From: Heliocidaris erythrogramma | Lineage: Eukaryota > Echinodermata > Echinoidea > Camarodonta > Echinometridae | Assembly (NCBI GenBank): GCA_025617745.1 | Contig: CM046853.1 | Span: forward strand, 9,688,974-9,752,973 | Reading direction: 5' to 3' | Length of the DNA stretch: 64,000 bases | In this document: in pieces, positions 56,082 through 64,000 of the stretch | Layout: each line of letters opens with the position of its first letter | How positions within the stretch are numbered: the first letter of the stretch is position 1 | Notes under the pieces: model-generated | What the model saw: only the letters and a program-made list of their open reading frames with translations | Told to the model about the DNA's origin: nothing | The model's database searches: none | Program-made: the position numbers and the translations under genes

Positions 56082-59000
56082 GTAATTGTCAACAAGGCAT
56101 GCCATGCACAGATGCATGCTATCATGGCTATTGTAATTTGCTTCCCATGTGTTACTTTACTGTTGCTGCTTGCCTTTATTTTTATGTTAAACTTTAAAGA
56201 CTGAGTGAGATTGAGAACAATAGATGTGTAGGCCTACTAGACTATTCATATTTTCATTATTGCTTGTAGGCAATTGATTGTACTTTCATCAGGCTGTCAG
56301 GGGCGTATCCAGGATTTCCCATTAGGGGGGGGGGGGGCGCCAGGAATTATTGATCGCTGTCATGGGGGAGAAATTTTTGCTTCTGAAGAAGAGCTGAGAT
56401 GCAAAATAGTGCTAGGGCCTATATATTTTTTTTACGACGGCCAATAGGGGGGGGGGCGCCTGTTGCGCCCCCCCCCCCCGGATACGCCACTGTTCATGAC
56501 TGTGTACTATTTGTACTAATTGTAGACCTCTAGTTGTATGGCTAGAGTGCCCAAGTCTGTGCAGTGCCCGCATGTCTGCGCACACGCGTAATTGCGCGAT
56601 TCTAATAAAACAAAACACTCAACGAACACAAACTTTTCATCTTTATCATAGGTATTCATGCAAAAAATGAGTCAAAATAATGAAAAAACGGTCTTATTTC
56701 AGACTTTTTATTCACAAGCCTCAAAATGTTGTCTTTCACGTCAAAGCTCCCAAACTGTGTGTAAAATGAATGAGTGTGCAGACTTGGGCACCATTGTTTT
56801 TATGCCTCCGCCCACCGAAGGTGGGTGCCGGAGGCATTATGTTTTCGGGTTGTCCGTCCGTCCGTCCGTCCCACTTCTCGTTACCGCGATATCTGAAGAA
56901 TCATTTGAGGTAGGAACCTCAAACTTGGTACTAGTATGTATCCCTATACGAAGATGAACTGATTAGATTTTGGGGTAAGTAGGTCAAAGGTCAGAGGTCA
57001 CAGAGGTCAATTTACATGAAATTACATAAAAATTCTTGGTTTTTAGCACCGTTACCACGATATCTCAAGAACTGTTTGAGGTAAGAACTTCAAACTTGGT
57101 ACTAGTATGTTTCCCTATATAATTATAATAATAATATGAACATTTATATAGCGCCGGTATCCGCCAGGCTCTGACGCTCATGGCGCTTTACAATTTAACA
57201 ATAATGAACAAATATATACATGTATATCGAATTCTTACACTAAAGTAGAGTTATATGTATACTAAAAACATAGATTATAACTGTATTCATTAAATAGGAC
57301 TGTTTTGAAAAAGATGGGTTTTTAGAGCAGATTTGAAGTCCTGAAGGGATGCAAGGCTACGAATACTGAGTGGTAGTTTATTCCATAGAGAAACCAGAAT
57401 GAGAAAAAGCTCTATGATGATGAACTGATTAGATTTGGGGGTAAGTAGGTCAAAGTTCAGAGGTCACAGAGGGCAATTTGCATGAAATTACATGAAATTC
57501 TTGGTTTTTAGCACCGTTACCGCGATATCTCAAGAACTGTCTGAGGTGAGAACTTCAAACTTGGTACCAGTATGTATCCCCATAGAAAGATGAACTGATT
57601 AGATTTGGGGGTAAGTAGGTGAAAGGTCAGAGGTCACAGAGGTCAATTTACATGAAATTACATACAAATTCTTGGTTTTTAGCACCGTTACCGCGATATC
57701 TCAAGAACTGTCTGAGGTGAGAACTTCAAACTTGGTACCAGTATGTATCCCCATAGAAAGAGGAACTGATTAGATTTTGGGGTAGGTAGGTCAAAGTTCA
57801 GAGGTCACAGAGGTCAATTTACATGAAATTACATGGAATTAGTGGTTTTTAGCACCGTTACCGCGATATCTCGAACTATCCGAGGTGAGAACTTCAAACT
57901 TGGTACCAGTATGCATACCCATAGAAAGATGAACTGATTAGATTTTGGGGTAAGTAGGTCAAAGGTCAGAGGTCACAGAGGTCAATTTACATAAAATTAC
58001 ATGAAATTACTGGTTTTTAGCCTCGTTATCAAATATTTCTAGAAGAGTTTGAGCCATCAACTGAATTTAGGCGGAGGCATATAGGAGACGCAGTCGCATT
58101 CATCTTGTTTCAATGTTGAAATAACACGGCCACCGTTTCTTGTGAAAAATGGCATTGTTCTTGCTCTAATTTTGATGAGATGTTTTTCAAACTTACTCTT
58201 TAGAATATCAAGAATAAAATAATATAAAGCTTTAGAGGAATATTAAAGAAATTCTTGTTCATTTTCAGGTCCAAACCTTAGGTGCGCATACATAGGGCTC
58301 TCCATCATACTAATTTTTTTGTAGGCATGAATCTAGACCGAAAGGTTCAGTCTCTGTTCGTCGGGTGTTCCACTGGACTACGTCTTGCTTCACTACACCT
58401 CCTTACATAGACTGAAGTGGGTCTCTCACTCTGTACCAGGGAATAAGGACTAAAAATGATTTTATCATTTTCCAGTTAATACTATAATAATTGCCCATTT
58501 TCTTGACCAATTTACATTAACAGCGGTAATATAACACGCTTGAATAAATTTCTTACCCCAAATTCCTCGTCTGGTACTCGATTCTATCATTTTAACCATG
58601 AAATTTGCACGTCTGTAGCGAGTCGCTGACAGCCATCTTGGTTATAATCACATGACCCGGAAGTAGGCCTAGTCGGAAAGCGTATAGGAGTTTGTGTAGT
58701 AAAGCAGCGAATTATACTCAGTCAGTCAGTGCGAAGCTTGAGTTCAAACCAGAGTAAGTCCCAAATTTTGTTAATTATCTGTATATTTTTCTTTTTTTTT
58801 AATGATTTACTGAAATATGAGAATACTAGCACCATCTATGTGAATTTTTAGAGAAAGGGGATGGCTTATAGGGATGGAAAATCAGATCCCCCTTTTTGGG
58901 GGGATTTGCTCATAGGCCATGTATTGTAAGATCCCCGTATATACCGGGAAGGTTGGGAAGGTTGGGTAGCCGTCTGTGTAGGAGGAGAAGGTAAAAATAA

Positions 59001-62000
59001 GAAAATGTTAAAGACTCCTCCGAAACAGACGGTTTTCAGCTGTCTAGCATGAATCATGCTTTTGAGATATTTTAGGGGATACATTGATGTTTTCATATTA
59101 AATCAAGATTTTGGCAAGAATAAAGTTTAATTTAGCAGTATAGGAGGTTTAAGGCCGTTGGGTGGCGACTTAATGCACATGGACATTAGGTCTATGGCCA
59201 AAAGTATGAGGTACCTCACCCTACACGTTTATTACTAATTAGAAGTCGTAGATCGACATAAATTAACTTATATAGTAAAAATAATGTATACTTAATATAG
59301 TGCGCTCACCTGAATTTTGAAATAATCCAAATCTAATCCAAAGTTAACCTCGTTTTGACATGTTGTCAGCGGTGTTTTTGAGGGACCAGCACTGAGAAAA
59401 GATCGTTTGTGACATTTCTATCGCATTTTTTTGGCCAAAGAAATATTGAAAACGTATGTATCACTCCGATTTGCAAGTTTTTTTAATTTTCATGTAAGTA
59501 TGAGTAGAGCTGGTAATTTTATGGCATGTGGTATTTGTAATATTTTAATCGAACTTTGGTCAAATCAAAAGTAATGCACAAGGGTGTATAGCTCATCCGC
59601 GATGAGCCGAATATTGTAGCACCATAGGAAAGCACATAGCGATGGACCCCAACGGGAGTGGCTGGGGCAGACTTCGGTCTATGTAGGAGAGGGATTCGAA
59701 GCCAGACGTAGTCTCGGCGGAGCATATCCCCGAACGAAATAGACTGATTTTTCAGTCTAAGCCAGACGTAGTCTCAGCGGAACAACCAACGATACAGAGA
59801 GACTGAAGCTTTTGGTCTAACCCAGACGTTGTATTTCCGGACAGGTTAATCCGGACAGGTCATTTTTAAACAGTAAATCAAACAACTTTTCATGCAAATT
59901 GTCACAAATCTTTCACAGGATACATGTAGGTTGAAAATCATGTGAATTGCAAATATTCACTAGTTTTAGTGTTACTTGATGCATGTTTTTCGTAAAATCT
60001 GACGGCAAAATTGACAGGCTAATTTTTGTTACCGTAAGTGTCCGGAAATGCAACCCCCCATCCTACATGTATAGTGGGGAGCCCTATGTCTACGCACCTA
60101 AGGTTTTGACCTGAAAATGAACAAGAATTATTTTCATATTCCTCTAAAGCTTAATTTTATATTATTCCTGATATTCTAAAGAGTAAGTTTGCAAAAAATC
60201 TCATCAAAATTAGAGCAAGAACAAAGCCATTTTCACAAGAAACGGTGCCCGTGTCATTTCAACATTGAAAAAACAATGGTGCCCATGTCTACGCACTCAT
60301 TTATTTTACACGCAGTTCGGGAGTTTTTATGTGAAAGACAACATTTTGAGGCTTGTGAATAAAATGTCTGAAATAAGACCTTTTTTCATTATTTTGAATC
60401 GTTTTTTTTTTTTCGTTTGAATCGTTTTTTTGAACTATCGGCATCGCTATGATAAAGATGAAAAGTTTGTGTTCCTTGCGTGTTTTGTTTTATTAGAATC
60501 TGGCAGTGACTTGGGCACTTTAGCCATACCTGGTAAGACTGAATTAAGAAATGGCATGAATGGAGATTTAGCAAAAGAAGCCTTGAAATTTTCTTAAACT
60601 TTAGTTTAATTTAAGCCACAGTCATCAAAGAAAGGGCGTGCAAAGGCGTGAAAGGATTATCAGTTCATGGCTCTAGCCCATCTGGCTGTCGGTAGATTGA
60701 GATTATATGATAATGATAGCTGTTTCTTATAAAGTGCCTTACCAGTTACAATATAACCGACCAAAGCGCTTACAGCATTATTAACCCGGTCACTGGATTC
60801 AACTGCGATCCTGCACATTACAGTGCACATTTTCCACTCCTGTAGGGACCATTCTAGCCAGTCGCCTGTTTCCAAGCACGCACAATGCTAATCCAACCAC
60901 AATGACATTCGCATTCGCATCCTACCGGGTACCTATTTAACACCTGGGTGGAGAGGAGCAATGTAGATGAAATGCCTTGCACAAGAGCATGAGTGCCGTG
61001 CCTGGGTTCGAACCCACAACCTTTGCATTTCCAGTCAAGAGATTAAACCACTCAACTACGACACCTCTACCTGATGGATGATTCAGACCTGTGTCTGAAG
61101 CGTCATGAAGGTCAACACCATCAATATCAATCTAAAGCACTTTTTTTTGCAGTGTCAGTGATATTCAAATAAAGAAAAATGGAAAGAAGATCTGAACATT
61201 GATGTTGGATTATAACTTTGTTATTGTCTAAAAATTTTCCATCTAAAAGTCTTCCATGTTTTAGTGGTCTTTTAATTATTTTGACTTGTCACTCTCCCTC
61301 AGCAGTCAATGGGGTCTAATTAATGGAAATATTGAGGACTTACAGATGAATAAAATGTTGTTGTTTTTTACAAGGTTTCTACTACTACAGTGTACTAGTC
61401 ACAATTTAATTTGAGAAAGTTCATCGAAACGGTTCTGTGCTTTTTATGGCTAGTGCACATCTATTGTAAGGGTGGGGGCCGGCCACCTCACAAATTTTTG
61501 TGGAAGGAAGTAAGAAACCTTTGTGTACTTGTTTTTTTCAATGCAGGTTAATGATGGGACAGCGCCCTTATTGGTGGGTCATGGAGAGTCCAGTTTACAC
61601 TGGTGAAGATCGTCCATTCATCAAACAGTTCAAGATAACTTGTGAAACAGGACCTGGTAAGATGCCATAAAGAGTCTACTTCAGATAATTTGATAAAACC
61701 ATTTTGAGTGATTTCTCCTGCTAATGACAAGCAAAATTATTGACATCTTGGGGATATTGTTCTTTTTGTTGAGCAATGTATCTACCGGGTACTTTAAAAT
61801 GAACTGCTTTTGTGGTGTCATTTGGCGAGTGGTCAGTCAGTCAACAACAAAGTATGCACCCATTATTTTATGAATTGATTATGAGTACTGGTAGGCTTTC
61901 CATTAAAACTAACAAGTAGTTGAGGTATTGCCATTTGTCAACATGTATGCAATTCTCTCTGTAGTTTCATACCTTCAAACTCTAAGTTGTAGGGCAAATT

Positions 62001-64000
62001 TAGATTTGTGTTAAAGGTGTTACTCGGAGATGTACAAACAAATCAAAATGCAATAAATTTGGTATCAACGGAAAGGGGAAGATGCCCTAAAACATTCCAT
62101 CCACATTCGAAATCCATAGGTTTTCATAAAATAATAATATTCTGTTTCAAATGTGTGCCAAAATATGCGCACATTTTCGCCCCGTGGGCAGTTTCTTTTT
62201 CAACCTTGGAAATGTGACGTAATACTCGGGACACGCTTGCTTCTAGCTAGCTCACGATCACGTCAATACAGCGCGCGCACATATAACGTTCACGGTTCGA
62301 GGTAAGCTACTGATTTCTTCCAATCTTTGAAAATCTTGTCCACAAAACGTCTGATTTTGGCCCTGATTCAGATGTTAGAACCCGGAATCACACCGTCGTT
62401 CCATCAATCACTGGGTGAATCACTGCAGCAGCCACACACACATATACGATTCATACAGCTACAGTACAGTCAAGTCGTATACCGTAAGCTAGCTGTCCCG
62501 AGAATGACGTCATTTTTCTAGTGCAAGAATTCTCGTTTTCGTGGCTCATCTGAGACCCTGTCAGGGGTCTTGAAAAAAAGTCCTGATAATCTTTTTGAAC
62601 AAGCTTACATCTCTAAAATTTAATTTCATCGTATTCTTTGGGGGATTAGCTTTCCAAAAATGTATAATTTGTCCTATTTCTTATTTTATGGGACATTTCT
62701 CCGGTTATCTGCTTTAACATTTTCCAGTCATAGCCTAACATACATCCTAGTTAACAGATAAAACTTTGTTCTCTTTAGGTTGTCCTTCTGGCCATGCTAT
62801 GGTCACATCAGCTGTTTGGTTTGTCTTTGTGGCATCCCTCAACGAACTGATCTTATCTGAAGTCAGGAATGACCACCATGCCAAGACAGCTACAAGAATT
62901 ACCTGGACTCTCTATAGCCTAGTTATAATGCTAGTCTGTGTCTCAAGGGTCTTCACTGCAACTCATTTCCCTCATCAAGTTATCTTAGGTACAGTAACTG
63001 GTAAGCGGAAAAGAGTTACAATAGTAGTTAGTAGTTGAAACTTCGTAATGCCTAAAATAAAAATAGAAAAGAAATAAGATAGACTTGACTCAAACTGTAT
63101 GAGAACTCTAGTTTATTTTCATAATGACAAAATGGAAATGTCTTTTACAGTTAACCAATCAAGCTTTAATGGCAATATCTTTTCTTTATCTTCAAATTTA
63201 TTCTAAGCATTTGAAAAGGACAGAATCATGTAAATCATTTTTTTTCATATTCATGATGATTTATTGAATCAAATTTTACAGACTTTGCAGTTCCTTCTAT
63301 TAAAGGGGAAGTCCACCTGGATATAATGGTGGTTCTATAAGAAGCAGAAGAATTGAAGAATCATATAAATGAAAAGTTACAGCAAAATTGGCTAAGAAAG
63401 AAAGAATATTTGAAGTTGTAACTCCATGACATATCTTGTGACGTTCTCTCCCATTTGCCCTGTACTAAAAAAAAAATCATAAATGTCCATTTTCTTTTTA
63501 GAAAATACTCAATCATACATGCACCCTAGATATAAATCATAGCAGTGATTGCACATATGTTTTACCCGAAACTTGTATAAAACAAATGTATTCCTTCATC
63601 AACAAATAAGAATTTATTAAATTTTATGTAGTATGTACTGAGCAACTGGGAGAGGACCCCGCAAAATACGTCATATTTGTTTTTAGAGATTTTAATTTCA
63701 TTATCATCTGCATAATTCCAGGAGTGTTGTCCACTTCTACCATTCTTTAATATCCTCTCGTAAATCTCTTTCATATCTTGTCTTTGCTTAGGAATATTAC
63801 TTGCAACAGCAGTCAGAAAATATCCTGTGGAAAACTATGGATTTGGGTCATACTTCCTTCGAGGACTGTTTTTCCTTGTTTCAATCTTCTTGGAATACTA
63901 CCTGATTAGTGTGATTGGTCTCGATCCCTCCTGGTCTGTGAAACTTGCTTTGAAGAGATGTGTATATCGGGAATGGGTCCACATGGACACCACACTCTTT
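55858..64000 (+). CDS. G6PC: Glucose-6-phosphatase catalytic subunit, 5' four coding exons (partial)
   Basis: Hydrolyses glucose-6-phosphate to glucose in the ER membrane, the last step of gluconeogenesis and glycogenolysis. Exons 55858-56081, 61547-61656, 62779-63000 and 63792 onward past the window end; all visible junctions are GT-AG and in frame (255 codons seen, human protein 357). The PAP2 phosphatase signature is complete: Lys74...Arg81-Pro82 (KWLMMGQRPYWW), Pro-Ser-Gly-His117 (PSGHAM) and Ser-Arg168...His174 (CVSRVFTATHFPHQ). They align with human Lys76, Arg83, His119, Arg170 and His176 at a constant offset of two. ETGPG and EWVHMDTTLF also match the family. G6PC versus G6PC2/3-type paralogue is not resolved. 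Intron 1 holds a 4-kb inverted repeat. Confidence 0.93.
56299..56491. mobile_element. Short element with GGCGTATCC inverted ends
   Basis: GGGGCGTATCCAGG at the left, CCGGATACGCCACTG at the right, with G and C runs inside. Same end type as the 52900-53628 element. Confidence 0.55.
56979..57990 (+). promoter_or_regulatory. Arrays of AGGTCA half-sites in G6PC intron 1
   Basis: Each unit has AGGTCAAAGGTCAGAGGTCA followed by CAGAGGTCA: four half-sites spaced 1, 1 and 3. The units near 56980 and 57955 are intact; those near 57445, 57620 and 57790 have one or two changes. DR1 sites bind HNF4/RXR-type receptors; function here is inferred. Confidence 0.4.
57120..57415 (-). mobile_element. 5'-truncated LINE nested in the tandem-unit element
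   Basis: The minus strand gives SLWNKLPLSIRSLASLQDFK then ALKTHLFQNS, the LINE ORF2 C-terminus, followed by a 3' UTR ending GGCGCTATATAAATG and (TTA)n. It interrupts one unit of the host element. Confidence 0.75.
59828..60054. mobile_element. 227-bp MITE with GTTGTATTTCCGGACA ends
   Basis: Left GTTGTATTTCCGGACA; right end reverse-complements to GTTGCATTTCCGGACA (15/16). It lies in the right arm of the large inverted repeat, and the matching place in the left arm lacks it. Confidence 0.68.
60695..61076 (-). mobile_element. tRNA-derived SINE
   Basis: The minus-strand head resembles tRNA-Ser: an A-box-like TAGTTGAGTGG, GACTGGAAATGCAAAGGTTG around the anticodon arm, and B box GGTTCGAACC (61005-61014). 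A body (GTGCAAGGCATTTCATCTAC, AGGTACCCGGTAGGATGCGA) and a tail ending in ATTATCAT-type repeats follow. Echinoderm genomes have tRNA SINEs of this plan. Confidence 0.75.
61547..61656 (+). CDS. G6PC: G6PC exon 2
   Basis: Acceptor TTTTTCAATGCAG, donor GTAAGA. It encodes LMMGQRPYWWVMESPVY then FIKQFKITCETGPG, including the phosphate-binding Arg. Confidence 0.93.
61657..62778. other. G6PC intron 2 with a foldback at about 62209-62517
   Basis: TGACGTAATACTCGGGACA (near 62214) is inverted as TGTCCCGAGAATGACGTCA (near 62490), also AGCTAGCT/AGCTAGCT. No exon seen. The remainder is unique. Confidence 0.45.
62779..63000 (+). CDS. G6PC: G6PC exon 3
   Basis: Acceptor GTTCTCTTTAG, donor GTAAGC. It carries PSGHAM and SRVFTATHFPHQV, the two catalytic His motifs, with membrane helices between. 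Confidence 0.94.
63303..63690. mobile_element. Second copy of the AAGTCCACC foldback MITE, right end truncated
   Basis: Shares AAAGGGGAAGTCCACC, TCTCTCCCATTTGCCCTGTA, and CAATCATACATGCACC with the 34955-35466 copy. The right arm stops near 63690 without the terminal inverted sequence, about 100 bp before G6PC exon 4. Confidence 0.7.
63792..64000 (+). CDS. G6PC: G6PC exon 4 (runs off the window)
   Basis: Acceptor TCTTTGCTTAG. It encodes GILLATAVRKYPVENYGFGS, a helix FFLVSIFLEYYL, and EWVHMDTTLF at the edge, matching human EWVHIDTTPF. Confidence 0.92.

Larger units (their letters stand above)
56801..58107. mobile_element. Tandem-unit element, copy 3
   Basis: Termini ATGCCTCCGCC and GGCGGAGGCAT; left hairpin CCTCCGCC...GGTGCCGGAGG; then (GTCC)n at 56856-56869. 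About five units of ~165 bp with CTTGGTTTTTAGCACCGTTA and GAACTTCAAACTTGGTACCA, and a 5'-truncated LINE nested inside. Boundaries are set by comparison with the intact right arm of the large inverted repeat. Confidence 0.8.
56537..60528. mobile_element. 4-kb large inverted repeat in G6PC intron 1
   Basis: Left arm 56537-56800 plus 58108-58430, right arm 59660-60528 inverted. Outer ends TATGGCTAGAGTGCCCAAGTC against TATGGCTAAAGTGCCCAAGTC. Inner matches include TTCTAATAAAACAAAACAC, TCTTGCTCTAATTTTGATGA and CAGTCTCTGT. The left arm is interrupted by the tandem-unit element, the right by a 227-bp MITE. The left arm has an extra ~37 nt near 56556-56592. No transposase seen in the ~1.2-kb centre. 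Confidence 0.78.

Noticed and set aside
61004..61076. tRNA-Ser-like gene on the minus strand
   Set aside because: The acceptor stem does not pair and the sequence runs on into a SINE body and tail; tRNA-derived SINE.

Overview
The window is animal nuclear DNA: AT-rich, with long introns, GT-AG splice sites and dense 5'-truncated transposable elements. Penelope-like retroelements carrying hammerhead ribozymes, LINE 3' ends finishing in (ATT)n, a tRNA-derived SINE and many foldback elements suggest a marine invertebrate deuterostome. A sea urchin or other echinoderm is my best guess. This is inference from style; no species marker is visible.

Three protein genes can be assembled from exons. 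(1) Plus strand, 3541-25422: the 3' nine coding exons of a fibronectin-III receptor of the DCC/neogenin/protogenin type. They encode the end of one FN3 domain, two full FN3 domains, one membrane helix and a long cytoplasmic tail with Asn-Gly-His-Gly-Pro repeats; the 5' exons lie left of the window. (2) Minus strand, 49783-40864: a complete six-exon coding region of 980 codons for a FAST-kinase-domain (FASTKD) mitochondrial RNA-binding protein, with an Arg-rich N-terminus and a C-terminal RAP domain. (3) Plus strand, 55858 to the window end: the first four coding exons of a glucose-6-phosphatase catalytic subunit (G6PC), with all catalytic residues of the PAP2 fold. All exon phases join in frame. 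Genes 1 and 2 converge on about 15 kb in which I see no further gene. Genes 2 and 3 diverge from about 6 kb of nested repeats.

The most unusual signal is that exon/intron borders have been copied in tandem in both the receptor and the FASTKD gene. The FASTKD intron before the RAP exon holds about fifty 56-bp units, each made of the last 9 intron bases plus the first 47 exon bases, so each carries a copy of the 3' splice site. The receptor intron at 10575-20086 starts with units built from the end of the preceding exon plus its donor; the last unit has a usable acceptor and donor. The next receptor exon has a doubled acceptor 39 bp upstream. The coding tail of the last FASTKD exon is also duplicated, beyond its own stop.

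Mobile DNA makes up much of the rest. Penelope-like copies lie at 4.0-5.8, 12.2-12.5, 30.8 and 36.6-37.2 kb; two are flanked by inverted ribozyme repeats, and ribozyme stem I covaries between copies. Three elements of one design (7.9, 20.9 and 56.8 kb) have an 11-bp inverted terminus, a left hairpin and ~150-170 bp tandem units; two of them carry AGGTCA half-sites. G6PC intron 1 contains a 4-kb inverted repeat whose intact right arm gives the empty site of one such element.
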